Origin: JAJPKK01 sp963824905
GTDB lineage: Bacteria > Pseudomonadota > Alphaproteobacteria > Rhizobiales > Xanthobacteraceae
Direction: 5' to 3'
Assembly (NCBI GenBank): GCA_963824905.1
Contig: CAWGRH010000023.1
Location: forward strand, 62,001-126,000
DNA length: 64,000 nt
In this document: piece by piece, positions 51,881-61,136 of the stretch
How positions within the stretch are numbered: the stretch's first letter is position 1
Layout of the letters: every line of letters begins with the position of its first letter
Position numbers and translations under genes: made by a program
Notes under the pieces: generated by a model
What the model saw: only the letters and a program-made list of their open reading frames with translations
What the model was told of the DNA's origin: nothing
Database searches by the model: none

Positions 51881-52972
51881 CTACGGGGCGATCCAGGCAA
51901 CGTTCCGCGCCGGCGCGAACCCGACCGGGACAAGAGCGACTTCCTTCATGGAAGCGATATCGACCACCGAGACGTTATTCGTATGTGAGTTGGCGACGTA
52001 GGCCGTCTTGTCGTCGGGAGTGATCGTCAACCACTCCGCACCTTTGCCGCTGAGCGCAGCAGTTCCCCGGAGCGTCAAGTCGGGCAGCGAATAGGCATAG
52101 AGCGCCGTGTTCAGCCTGCTGTTCACCAAAAGCGTTTTCTGATCCGACGTGACGATCATTCCGTGAGATGGCGAAGGGGGATAGGCCGAGTTCTGCCGTG
52201 CGGACCCGATATCGGGAAGCTTCACATTGCTCGACACCACGTGCGTGTCGAAATCCACGACAAAAAAGGAATTGGTCGTGCCGTCCTGGGCGAAGATCTT
52301 GTCCGTCGAGCCGTCGGCCTTTTTTGATATAGCCATCGGGGAAGGACCGGGGCTGATCGGCACCGTCCACGCGACCTCGTTGGCCTGCGTGTCGATCACG
52401 CTCAGCAGCTTTGCCGGCGGCTTGGCGCCTCTGGCGGAACCTGCAACCACATACTTGCCGTCGGGAGTGACGTTCAGGTCGTGGATGCCGCCTTTCATCG
52501 GGATCGTTTTGATGTTCTCGAGCGAGGCGGAATTGATGACGTCGATGCCGCCGCTCGGGGCCGCTTTGATCTGCGGAAATTCTGAAACGTCAGTCCAGCT
52601 CAACGTGATCGCCACGTAGACCCGTTTGCCGTCAGGAGTGACGTCCACAAGGTTCGGATTCCCGCTCAAGTGAATCCTTTTGAGCTCCCGCATGGACTTC
52701 CCGTCGATGACGACGAGCGTGTCCCCTGCTTCTTCGCTGATGTAGATACGACTGCCATCCGGGGCCACCGCAATCCCGTGCGGCGCCTCGATTCCCTTGA
52801 TCTCTCCCACCACCTTGTTGGTGGCGGCATCGATGATGTGGACGTTGTCGCCAGCGGAGTTCGTCTGGATGATCCGCAACTTCGATTGCTGCGCGGCCGC
52901 CGAAAAACACACCGTGCAAAGGGCGATCCCCGCCAAGACTGCGAGACCACCGCGTAATGCTCGTTTGTTCAT
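51881..52972 (-). CDS. Exported YVTN-type beta-propeller protein
   Basis: 363 residues from the ATG at 52972, spaced 9 bases from GGAGGAG (an ATG 9 bases earlier is too close to it). Signal peptide ends FSAAAQQ. Repeats such as NVHIIDAATNKVVGEIKGI, APDGSRIYISEEAGDTLVVIDGKS, TPDGKYVVAGSARG and ITPDDKTAYVANSHTNNVSVVDIAS are YVTN blades, seven or so. Such propellers are periplasmic scaffold or binding proteins, frequent in quinoprotein neighbourhoods. It faces away from the PQQ genes further right and is the left edge of the exported-protein cluster 51.9-60.9 kb. Confidence 0.85.
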   Translation of the reverse strand: MNKRALRGGLAVLAGIALCTVCFSAAAQQSKLRIIQTNSAGDNVHIIDAATNKVVGEIKGIEAPHGIAVAPDGSRIYISEEAGDTLVVIDGKSMRELKRIHLSGNPNLVDVTPDGKRVYVAITLSWTDVSEFPQIKAAPSGGIDVINSASLENIKTIPMKGGIHDLNVTPDGKYVVAGSARGAKPPAKLLSVIDTQANEVAWTVPISPGPSPMAISKKADGSTDKIFAQDGTTNSFFVVDFDTHVVSSNVKLPDIGSARQNSAYPPSPSHGMIVTSDQKTLLVNSRLNTALYAYSLPDLTLRGTAALSGKGAEWLTITPDDKTAYVANSHTNNVSVVDIASMKEVALVPVGFAPARNVAWIAP

Positions 52973-53535
52973 CTTGGTCATCTCCTCCGTTCGACGCCTA
53001 TGTTGCTTCTGGGGCATTCGTCGAAAGACAGGCCTGTCATCGTTGCGGCCAAGCCGAAACATCCGGCAGCCAGCAACTGAAACGGGGTGCTGCTCATTGG
53101 CGAACCTCCCGTGCTTTTTATTTGAAGACATTATCGTTGCGACAGCAAAACGATTGTCAAGTTTTTAGTGATTTTGGTCAGCGAGGTTGACTTATTTCCA
53201 TGTTCGGCGCGGTAAAAAAGCTGGCTCCTTGGCATGAAAGGCTTATCCAAAATCATCGCTTGGCGGCGGTCATATTCACGCGTCGCATTATGGCGCGGCC
53301 ACAAAGGCCGTTTCCGACTTCTCTTGCCGCGCTTAAATCGTGCCGCCGCCCAGTCTGGAAGGCAGCCTGCAGACTCGATCGAAGTGGGCTACGACGTCGA
53401 CAGTGGAGTTGGCCGGGAACTCCGCTCAAAAATGGAACAGAGTTCCAGGCGCTTGTCCTATCAAGCGGTACACGGCGATTGCATTTGCAACGTTGGTGCT
53501 CTGCCGGCCCCGCTCAGGCTTCTCTTAGCCTGTCG
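52973..53535. other. Intergenic region, no gene recognised
   Basis: Contains an AT-richer stretch at about 53110-53200 (GTTTTTAGTGATTTTGG) that probably holds the promoter of the propeller gene. No credible coding frame. Confidence 0.4.
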
Positions 53536-54444
53536 TCAGAATTCGGACATATCTGCCCTGGGCGTCAGAACAACCCACGATGAGCCGGCCCCCTGAGTGT
53601 TCTCGGCACACACGGCTTCTGGCCATGCGCCCAACACTGGCCGGTAGGTGATCAGGCCCGACCAGGGGGTAGTGAATACGTTGGAGTCTTCGACAGTAAT
53701 CTCGACTTGCAGCCCTGGTTTGGCAGTATCCGGGTCGATGTCGCCCATCCCATAAGGACTTCTGAACCCACCGCGGGGAGGAAAATAATTTCGCTCGTGT
53801 TTCTCTTGCAGGTCTCGCGCAATTGCGCCGTCGATCAGATGATACCGCTCGATGACATGCAACGCTTCGCTGAAGGGCGTGCCGAACCGGTCAACCATCG
53901 ACAGCGGACCAACCTTTTGCCCAATCGTGTCGACAATCAGCGAGTCCCCCTCGTAATGTCCTACCGACTCACCCTGCCAACTGGGCGTCGGGTGTGGTGA
54001 ATGCGGCACGTTCAAACGGACGTGGCGGACCTGATGATCGCTGAGGTAAATCAAGACGACTTCGTCCACCTTCTGCAAAATCTGTAAACCGAATTCGATG
54101 GACAGCGTGTACGGAGTAGGCTCTGGCCAGCACTGATTGTGCGGGCTGGCAAAGGCAACGCCGCTCAGTTCCTGATCGCCGAATTTCTTGACTACCTCTC
54201 TTGCCCGCGGCGCCAAGATTGGATTCGTAAAGTCTCCGATTGCACTGAACATCAGTGTTCCATCCGGTTTCCTGAGCTTGCTCACCACCGGACCCGGACC
54301 GGATGCCGGCGGCTCGAATAAAAGCATTTGGCGGCCCCACTTGCCCGTCAAAGGTGGAACGGCCGCGCCTGCGTCCTGGCCAAGGGCTCGCTCGGATGCC
54401 AACGTGGCTACTGCGAGTGCCGCGATTAGCGGGCCACACCTCAC
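53536..54444 (-). CDS. Exported protein of unknown function (second GHWEG/DT-motif protein)
   Basis: 302 residues from a GTG at 54444 that overlaps the stop of the ABC_sub_bind gene (GTGA), so it is translationally coupled. Signal peptide ends ASERALGQ. Conserved with the 35833 gene: QCWPEPTPYTLS, SVGHYEGDSLIVDTIGQKV and EALHVIERYHLIDGAIA. NVFTTPWSGLITYRP follows. No catalytic motif known to me. Coupling to a binding protein suggests it acts on the same ligand. Confidence 0.72.
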   Translation of the reverse strand: MRCGPLIAALAVATLASERALGQDAGAAVPPLTGKWGRQMLLFEPPASGPGPVVSKLRKPDGTLMFSAIGDFTNPILAPRAREVVKKFGDQELSGVAFASPHNQCWPEPTPYTLSIEFGLQILQKVDEVVLIYLSDHQVRHVRLNVPHSPHPTPSWQGESVGHYEGDSLIVDTIGQKVGPLSMVDRFGTPFSEALHVIERYHLIDGAIARDLQEKHERNYFPPRGGFRSPYGMGDIDPDTAKPGLQVEITVEDSNVFTTPWSGLITYRPVLGAWPEAVCAENTQGAGSSWVVLTPRADMSEF

Positions 54445-55403
54445 TGGATCACCTCATCGGCCGAGGCGAGCAGCGTTTGCGGGACGGCGAGGCCGAGCGC
54501 CTTGGCAGCAATCAGATTGATCACGAGATTGAATTTGCTCGGTTGCTGCACCGGGAGGTCAGCCGCCTTGGCGCCCTTTAGAATCCGGGCTGCATAGAGC
54601 TGTCCGATCTGCCGAATGGCCGCGATGCCGTCGGTGGTGTAGCTCATCAGACCTCCGCCGACCACGAAACCGCGATCTGGATAGATCGTCGAAATCTTGT
54701 GGCGCGCTGCCAAGTCTATGAGTTTTGCGCTATTCCGCTCGAAGAGCACATGAGGGCCGACGACCAAAGCGCCAGCTCCGCGCTCGACCAGGCTCGCGAA
54801 GGCCAAATCGATGTCAGACCCGTTCCGTGCTTCCAGAATCACCGCTTCCCGTCCGAGTGCACGTGCCGCAGTCAGCACGGACCTCGTCGTTTCTTCGAAG
54901 CGTTGCGCTCGCGGATCAGTGATGTACCCGATCGTCATCGCCAAGGGAGCCATTTCACGCAGCAGACCAATCCGCTTGCCCATCAGCTCGCCGGACGCAA
55001 CGGTCAATCCCGTCATGTTGCTGCCGGCAGCGAAGCCGAATTTAGCCGGGTCGGCGCCAAGCAAGAAAAGGATTGGAATTGTAGAGGAGGCAGCCTGCGC
55101 CGCGATGGCGGACGGGCCTCCATCGAGAGCCACGATCAGGGCCACTCGGCGTTCGACCAGTTCCGCGGCAAGCGAAGGCAGCCGCCATCCCTGGTGATCT
55201 GCCCAGCGAAATTCTATTGCGACGTCGCGACCCTCGACATAGCCCGCCGCGGCGAGACCCTGAAGGAATGCCGCCACGCCGTCGTGCCCCTCCTTCAGCG
55301 TCCCAAAGGACAGATATCCGATCACCGGCATGGTCTGCGGCCGCGCGCTGATGGGACTCGTCGCTGCAGCAGCAAGGCCCGCGATGAACTCCCGCCGTCG
55401 CAT
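54441..55403 (-). CDS. ABC transporter substrate-binding protein (ABC_sub_bind family)
   Basis: 320 residues from the ATG at 55403 (RRREFIAGLAAAATSPISARPQ signal). Motifs: MPVIGYLSFGTLKEG, GYVEGRDVAIEFRWADHQ, SSTIPILFLLGADPAKFG, TIGYITDPRAQRFEETTRSV, LVVGPHVLFE, and the end LGLAVPQTLLASADEVIQ. Same family as 27223-28197 and the truncated gene at the right edge. No permease nearby. Its stop overlaps the next gene's start. Confidence 0.88.
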   Translation of the reverse strand: MRRREFIAGLAAAATSPISARPQTMPVIGYLSFGTLKEGHDGVAAFLQGLAAAGYVEGRDVAIEFRWADHQGWRLPSLAAELVERRVALIVALDGGPSAIAAQAASSTIPILFLLGADPAKFGFAAGSNMTGLTVASGELMGKRIGLLREMAPLAMTIGYITDPRAQRFEETTRSVLTAARALGREAVILEARNGSDIDLAFASLVERGAGALVVGPHVLFERNSAKLIDLAARHKISTIYPDRGFVVGGGLMSYTTDGIAAIRQIGQLYAARILKGAKAADLPVQQPSKFNLVINLIAAKALGLAVPQTLLASADEVIQ

Positions 55404-55559
55404 CTCGGTCCTCCACACGTTACTGGAGCGCAACTACAATCCTGTTCACCAGGCCAAGCTGCTTCGTGGCGGCCATTTTGCGTTCTGGAAGCCGCCGGAG
55501 GTGCCGGTACCGGACGTCCGGCAGTTCTTCGGACCGCTTGGGGGCGCCCGCCACATCGG

Positions 55560-57290
55560 CTAAAGCGCGAAAACGTAAAGCACTGTCGCGTTGCGCTGGT
55601 CGCGCAACTCCGGGGAGTTCGCAAGCTTCACTTTGGCGCCCGCACCCAGCCCGGAAGCAATCGCGATAAATTGCTTGCCGTTGACTTCGAATGTCATCGG
55701 CGGCGCCGAGAAGCCAGAACCGACGTTGATCTTCCACAGTTCCTCGAGCGTGGTGTCGTCGTAAGCCGCGACGGTGCCGTCCAAGAGCGCGAGGAACACC
55801 AGTCCGCCGCCGGTCGCGAGGGTGCCGCTGAAGTTCGGATAGGGCAGATGCAGGTTCTTCTTGACCTCACCGGTGAAGGGATCGACAGCGGTGAGATTGC
55901 TTTCGTAACGCTCCGGCGCCCGATAGCCGCCACCGGACCTGACGAACCAGCCATTGGCTTTTCCGGCGGCCGCGAGGTCTTTGTTGTTGGTGACGTCTTC
56001 GCAAGCGGTCAGAGCCGGAATGTAGAGCAGCTTCGTCTTCGGGCTGTAGGACGTCGGCCAAAAGTTGCTGCCACCCATCCGGTTCGGGCAGAGATGCCTG
56101 ACGGGATCGTTGGGAGTCGGAGCCGCGACGCCTGAATACGTCTGCACGTCCTTGTGCGGATCGTAATCGACCGGCTTGCCGGTCTTCTGATCAATCCCTT
56201 TGGTCCAGTTGATGTTGTCCATGTACGGCTTGGCGAGGAGAATTTGTCCGTTGGACCGTTCAAACGTGTAGACGAAGCCGTTGCGACCCGAGTGGGTGAT
56301 GAGCTTGCGAGGCTCACCGTTGACCACTCCGTCGATGAGAATGTGGGTGTGCGCTTCGTCGAAATCCCAATGATCACCGGGCGTGTACTGGAAGTACCAG
56401 TTCATCTTCCCGGTATCCGGGTTAAGGGAGATCGCGCTGTTGGTGTAGAGGTTGTCGCCTGGTCGCGCATAGGCGTCCATCATCGGGACCGGATTGCCCG
56501 TACCCCAGATCATCTGGTTGGCTTGTGTATCGTAAGTGCCGGTCAGCCAGACGGCGCCCCCACCCGTTTGCCATGCGTTATTGTTGCCTTTCCAGGTCTC
56601 GCTGCCGGGTTCGCCGGGTGCCGGAATGGTGTAGGTCAGCCATTCGCGTTTGCCGGTGGCGGCATCGAGGGCCGCAACCCAGCCTCGCCAACCGGAGTCG
56701 CTGCCCGCAGCTCCAAATACGACCTTGTCTTTGACGACGAGCGGCGCTCCTGTGTTGCCCATCTGAGCCGCACCGAACGTGACGTTCGTCTCCCAAACCA
56801 CTTGACCGGTTTCTTTGTTGGTCGCGATGACGCGCGCCGGGCGGTTGGCCGGCGTGATGACCAGATTGCCCCAGAGGGCTGCCCCGCGATTGGCTTGCTG
56901 CCGTTCTTGCTTCGGGTCCATGCGCCAGACCACGCGCCCATGGTCGCCAGAGGAACCATCGATCTTGTAGAGCACACCCCAGGAGTTGGTGATGTAGAGA
57001 AACCCATCTTCGGCGAGCGGGGTTGCCTGGTTGAACTCGCTGCCGGAGTCACCGCCGAGTGGCACCGCGTAGGCGAGGCGCAGATTTTTGACATTGCCCT
57101 TGTTGATGCGGGACAGGGGAGAGAACCGCTGACCATCGTAGGTGCGGTGGTTCATCAGCCAATTCTGCGGCTCCCTGTCGGGATTGAGGAGCCGGTCCGA
57201 GGTGACTTCGGCCGCTTTGACCGGGAACAGCCCGGCGATCATGGTACCCGCCAATAGCGCGATCCGGTTCAAAGCAGGTCTGGTGGCCAT
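55560..57290 (-). CDS. PQQ-dependent dehydrogenase 2 (quinoprotein, lanthanide-type WDFD motif)
   Basis: 576 residues, GGGAGG before the ATG; signal ends FPVKAAEV. Close paralog of dehydrogenase 1 over the whole length (LMNHRTYDGQRFSPLSRINKGNVKNLRLAYAV, ETWKGNNNAWQTGGGAVWLTG). Site residues: Asn266 in GTGNPVP, Asp309 and Asp311 in WDFDEAH, Asp198 (GSDSG) in place of the usual Glu, no vicinal Cys pair. It is periplasmic and oxidises an alcohol or similar substrate with PQQ. Flanking genes (propellers, cupin) are exported too. No dedicated cytochrome nearby. Confidence 0.9.
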   Translation of the reverse strand: MATRPALNRIALLAGTMIAGLFPVKAAEVTSDRLLNPDREPQNWLMNHRTYDGQRFSPLSRINKGNVKNLRLAYAVPLGGDSGSEFNQATPLAEDGFLYITNSWGVLYKIDGSSGDHGRVVWRMDPKQERQQANRGAALWGNLVITPANRPARVIATNKETGQVVWETNVTFGAAQMGNTGAPLVVKDKVVFGAAGSDSGWRGWVAALDAATGKREWLTYTIPAPGEPGSETWKGNNNAWQTGGGAVWLTGTYDTQANQMIWGTGNPVPMMDAYARPGDNLYTNSAISLNPDTGKMNWYFQYTPGDHWDFDEAHTHILIDGVVNGEPRKLITHSGRNGFVYTFERSNGQILLAKPYMDNINWTKGIDQKTGKPVDYDPHKDVQTYSGVAAPTPNDPVRHLCPNRMGGSNFWPTSYSPKTKLLYIPALTACEDVTNNKDLAAAGKANGWFVRSGGGYRAPERYESNLTAVDPFTGEVKKNLHLPYPNFSGTLATGGGLVFLALLDGTVAAYDDTTLEELWKINVGSGFSAPPMTFEVNGKQFIAIASGLGAGAKVKLANSPELRDQRNATVLYVFAL

Positions 57291-57551
57291 GATTTCCTCC
57301 CCTCCAGTTTTTCTTGGGACGCTCGTTCGTTATGCCTCAAAACCAAGGTTACCCTGAACCGGCTCGTGAGGGAATGCGCGGACGTGATGGCGGACGTGAT
57401 GGTGGATCTTGGCCGGATGCCGGTCGAAAGCAGCGCAGGCCGGGTCGCGCGCCGTCGACAGTGGCGATGTCATTTGGACGGCGAATTGACCCGACTGGCG
57501 CCAATCCTCGGCGGAGCCTACATTTGCCGCGACTGCTTGCAGGAGGACATC

Positions 57552-58052
57552 ATGGTGCGGCTCATCGCAACTGCCCTTCTACTTCTCTTCACCGGTGCTG
57601 CGCTGGCCGACGATTGGAAGGAGTATGAGAACCACGACTACTCCTTCACCATTCATTTCCCCGGGGACCCAACGGTCGAAAGCGCGACCTATCAGGCCGC
57701 CGATGGCCGTTCCTTTCCGGCGCACGTCTTCTCAGCAAAGCAGGGCACCGGAACGTTCAAGGTGACGGTTGTCGAGATGCCCGGCGAAGAAACCGGCCCA
57801 AACGCTGCGGTGATGAAAGAGGCGACCAGGTCCGTGAAGGGAGAAGGCGCGATCAAGTTCGATATCGAGCATCGCGTTCGCGCCGTTTATGGCCGGCAGC
57901 TGGGAATCGTCGGATCGAACGGTGGCTACTCCTACGTCGCGTTGTTTTACCGCAACAACCGTCTGTATCAGATCGAGGGCAACGCCTTCGTCGCAGGCGG
58001 TCAAGCAGAAGTTGACGCGATGCGCTTTCAGCAGTCGCTCGATCTCACCTGA
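57552..58052 (+). CDS. Exported hypothetical protein, 166 residues
   Basis: AGGAGGA lies about 6 bases before the ATG at 57552. Signal peptide RLIATALLLLFTGAALAD. The mature protein (WKEYENHDYSFTIHFPGDPTVESATYQ, FSAKQGTGTFKVTVVEMPGEE, YVALFYRNNRLYQIEGNAFV) is a small beta-rich domain, the kind found as lipoprotein-like envelope proteins. No characterised family known to me. Divergent from PQQ dehydrogenase 2 across 261 bp. Confidence 0.7.
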   Translation: MVRLIATALLLLFTGAALADDWKEYENHDYSFTIHFPGDPTVESATYQAADGRSFPAHVFSAKQGTGTFKVTVVEMPGEETGPNAAVMKEATRSVKGEGAIKFDIEHRVRAVYGRQLGIVGSNGGYSYVALFYRNNRLYQIEGNAFVAGGQAEVDAMRFQQSLDLT

Positions 58053-58165
58053 ACGCCCTTCATTCGCCGCACGCTCAGCAGCGCGACACCCCTGACGTCT
58101 GCCTTGCGTTGTTGGTATCTTAAACGCGTTGACCGCGCATGCGCCAACGCAAAGGGAGACTGCTG

Positions 58166-58615
58166 ATGAAATACGTGCTCGCACTCGCCGCGACAGTTTC
58201 GACTGCCGCTCTGGTGACGCTCGGAACTGCTGCCAGCTTTCCACCGCGCGTCCACTATGTGGACCACGACAAGGTTGCCGCAGCTTTTGTAAAGGGCGGC
58301 CGTATCATTGAGGATGAAGGCTTGATCGTCATCGCCAATCGCGGCGTTCAACGCGGTTCCGAGATGCACGACAACACCAACCACGTGTTCATCATCATGG
58401 ACGGCGAGGCAGAGTTCGTTACCGGCGGCAAGATGATCGACCCCAAGGTAACCGCCCCCGGCCAGACGCGGGGGACGGGTATCGAGGGCGGCGTCAGCCA
58501 TCATGTGAGCAAGGGTGACGTGATTACAATTCCGGCGAAGACCCCGCACCAGTGGAAAGACACCTCGAAGACAGGTTCGGTGGGTTACTACGCCGTGAAC
58601 TTCGACAGCAATTGA
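58166..58615 (+). CDS. Exported cupin-domain protein
   Basis: 149 residues from the ATG at 58166 (GGGAGA upstream). Signal peptide (ALAATVSTAALVTLGTAAS), then a single cupin barrel: EMHDNTNHVFIIMDGEAEFVTGGK with the first-motif His residues and Glu, and SHHVSKGDVITIPAKTPHQW with the second-motif Gly-Asp...His. Metal-binding is likely. Role unknown; convergent with the NHL propeller. Confidence 0.82.
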   Translation: MKYVLALAATVSTAALVTLGTAASFPPRVHYVDHDKVAAAFVKGGRIIEDEGLIVIANRGVQRGSEMHDNTNHVFIIMDGEAEFVTGGKMIDPKVTAPGQTRGTGIEGGVSHHVSKGDVITIPAKTPHQWKDTSKTGSVGYYAVNFDSN

Positions 58616-58672
58616 CGGGAGCGGTGCGGCGCCGGGCGGACCGGCGCCTCACGCTTCATGTGACAAAGCGGC

Positions 58673-59779
58673 TTATTGGCCGACCGCGGGCAAACCACCT
58701 TTGTAGAGGAAGCGTTGCACGCGCTGCCCCTGCACTTCCGCAGTGTAGATGTTGCCCTTGCTGTCGATGGCAATGTTGTGGAGGTTCTCGAACTCACCCG
58801 GACCGCGTCCGACGCGCCCGAAGCTGCCGACCACTTGCCCGTCGCTGCGGCGGATGACGTGGATCTGCCCATTGGGATCGTCGGAGGTGAACCAATAGGT
58901 CTGCCCTTTGTCCGGCCAGAACACCGTCGAGCCGGTCACGCCGGGTGCCGTTGAGTCGCGCAAGACCGGGATTTCGCGCACAAAGGCGCCGTCCTTTTGG
59001 AAGACCTGAATTCGGTTGTTGCCACGGTCGGAAACCACCACCTGGCCATCCGCCGTGATTCTGAGACCGTGCACCGGGTTGTTGAACTGCTGCGGCAGAA
59101 CCTTGGGATCGTAGGTGATCTTCTCATCGGTCGGGGGCTTGCCATAGGCGCCCCAGGTCCGCTTGAAGGTGCCGGTGTCGGCGTCGAACACGACGACGCG
59201 GTGATTGAAGTAGCCGTCCGCGACATAGAGTTCGTTGGTCGCCGGATCGACCACCATGTCGGCGGCACGGCCGACGCGCGTTTGATCCAGGCTGTTGGTC
59301 TGCTTGGCGGACTTGCCGATCGACATGAGGAATTTGCCGTCATTGGTGAACTTCAGGACCATCCCGTCGTTCTCGCCATTGCCGCCAAGCCAGACATTGC
59401 CTTTGTAATCGATGAACATGCCATGCTCGTTCTGCGGCCAGTCATAGCCTTGGGCCGTTTTGGGTCCTCCCCAAGCTTTGACAACGTCACCCGCCTGATT
59501 GAACTCGACGACCGAGGGCGCGGTGTAGCAGCAGATCGACTTGTCACCGAGCTCGGCGCGTTTGTCCCGTTCATTCACGGTGCGCGGACGCTGGCTGATC
59601 CAGACGTTGTCGTCCTTGTCTACGAAGATGCCGCCGATCTGGCCGAAGATCCAATTGTTCGGCAGCGGCTTGGGCCAGCTCGCGTCGATCTCAAACCTCG
59701 GCGACTCCTGTGCGACCACACCCGTCCCCATGAGCGCGACGCCAGCGACGACGAGTACAACTGCCCGAGCAAATTTCAC
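58673..59779 (-). CDS. NHL-repeat beta-propeller, peptidylglycine-lyase-like, exported
   Basis: 368 residues from a GTG at 59779 after GGGAGGAG. Signal ends GTGVVAQE. Six NHL-type blades are seen: GGIFVDKDDNVWISQRP, EHGMFIDYKGNVWLGGNG, VVDPATNELYVADGYFNHRVVVFD, VHGLRITADGQVVVSDRGNNRIQVF, and LHNIAIDSKGNIYTAEVQGQRVQRF. This plan is that of the PAL-like 6-bladed propellers (alpha-hydroxyglycine lyase family), often annotated so without proof of activity. Periplasmic. Confidence 0.85.
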   Translation of the reverse strand: MKFARAVVLVVAGVALMGTGVVAQESPRFEIDASWPKPLPNNWIFGQIGGIFVDKDDNVWISQRPRTVNERDKRAELGDKSICCYTAPSVVEFNQAGDVVKAWGGPKTAQGYDWPQNEHGMFIDYKGNVWLGGNGENDGMVLKFTNDGKFLMSIGKSAKQTNSLDQTRVGRAADMVVDPATNELYVADGYFNHRVVVFDADTGTFKRTWGAYGKPPTDEKITYDPKVLPQQFNNPVHGLRITADGQVVVSDRGNNRIQVFQKDGAFVREIPVLRDSTAPGVTGSTVFWPDKGQTYWFTSDDPNGQIHVIRRSDGQVVGSFGRVGRGPGEFENLHNIAIDSKGNIYTAEVQGQRVQRFLYKGGLPAVGQ

Positions 59780-59936
59780 GGATTTCTCCTCCCTGTGCCG
59801 GCGCGCTTTCGCTAGTCCGGTCTCGCCATTCTAATACAGGAAATCCGGGGCTCGCTTCTATATCCTTGGCGCCGCATCATCCTTGGCGCCGCATCGCCAC
59901 GCTTCGGCAATGTCGTTCCACAAGACGCGACACTGC

Positions 59937-59966
59937 AAAGAAAAAGCCCCCGATTGAGGCGGGGGC
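59937..59966 (-). terminator. Intrinsic terminator, minus strand
   Basis: The minus strand reads GCCCCCGCCTCAATCGGGGGC followed by TTTTTCTTT, a textbook terminator. No minus-strand gene ends just upstream of it (to the right); region 59780-60210 holds no protein gene, so it may end a short non-coding transcript. Confidence 0.7.
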
Positions 59967-60210
59967 AGGTGAAGTAACGTACCGTCGCTAGGGAAGCAAC
60001 GGCCGCGCTCATTGTAGCGCGCCGAGCATTGCCACAAGTTCCAAAAACGCACGGTCACTTCTTCCTTCCCGGTCCCGCTTTCCCTCACGGCGGGGAGAGC
60101 AGTTCAGTTCCACCTGCTCTTGCTTTACCCTTGCCGTCAAAGCATGCACGCTGGCGGCCTGGCTGTTCTTGCGCATGACTCCGCAACCCGTGCCACGAGG
60201 AGATTCCAAT

Positions 60211-60897
60211 ATGACGCTGTTTCGCACAGTCTTCCTTACAAGCGGTCTCGTCCTCGCGCTGTGTGGTGGCACGCAGGCGCAACCGAGCGCGCGAGAGGCC
60301 CCGGGCAATCACGCTGCCGCCGGCAAGCCTTTGCTGACGCTGCAAATGCCGGCGTTGCCGGACCCGGTCCGCGTTACCCTCAATCCCGCGTCCACCGCGT
60401 TACTGGTCCTCGATTTCATCGAGCCCATCTGCAACTCGCAGCCGAAGTGCAAGAGCGAGATGTTGCCGGCTGTCACTCCGTTCTTCGCGCGGGCGCGCCA
60501 GGCTGGCGTCGCCATGGCATATGGCACTCGTGAGCAGAACATGTCCAAGTGGCTGCCCGAGGTCGCTCCGGTCCCGGGTGACATCAAGATCGCGAATACT
60601 GCTCAGGACAGGTTCTACAACACCGATTTGGACAAGGCGCTGAAGGCGAAGGGCGTCACGACAATCATCATGGTCGGCTGGAAGGTCAGCGGCTCGATCG
60701 CCTACACATCGGTCGGGGCGACGCTGCGCGACTACACCGTCGTCATCCCGGTTGATACGACCACAGCCGCAACTGATTACGAGACGATCATCGGTTTCTA
60801 TCAGATATTGAATCAAGGCAATGGCAACCTGTCGAACCAGCCCTTGAAGCCGAGGGCTCCGACGCTGAGCCGCACGGACATGATCACCTTCCAATAG
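60211..60897 (+). CDS. Exported isochorismatase-fold protein with Ser in place of the nucleophile Cys
   Basis: 228 residues from the ATG at 60211 (GAGGAG upstream). Signal ends GGTQAQ. Isochorismatase-like fold: STALLVLDFIEP with the conserved Asp68, and TTIIMVGWKVSGSIAYTSVGATLRDYTVVIPVDTTTA. In active cysteine hydrolases this last motif reads GxxTxxCVxxT; here the aligned residue is Ser162. Export and the missing Cys both set it apart from nicotinamidase-type enzymes. It may be a binding protein or an unusual hydrolase. Two extra Cys (PICNSQPKC) could form a disulfide in the periplasm. Confidence 0.78.
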   Translation: MTLFRTVFLTSGLVLALCGGTQAQPSAREAPGNHAAAGKPLLTLQMPALPDPVRVTLNPASTALLVLDFIEPICNSQPKCKSEMLPAVTPFFARARQAGVAMAYGTREQNMSKWLPEVAPVPGDIKIANTAQDRFYNTDLDKALKAKGVTTIIMVGWKVSGSIAYTSVGATLRDYTVVIPVDTTTAATDYETIIGFYQILNQGNGNLSNQPLKPRAPTLSRTDMITFQ

Positions 60898-61136
60898 CGG
60901 ACCGCCGGCCAATACCCGGCCTGTCGAGACGCTTTCGCGTATCCGCACGCCCGAAACAGTGTCGCGCGCTTTGTGCCCCCAGCAAAAAGGCATCCCCGCA
61001 AAGTGGCGGCACGCTGCCGGCAAACCTCGAGTGACCGCCTCGTGCGGGGCTTTTCTTGGTTACGGCGGCGTTAACCACTCAGCTTAATTCTTCGGGAAAC
61101 CTGGCTGGGGGCGGCTGCGTTCATGTGCGACGCAAC

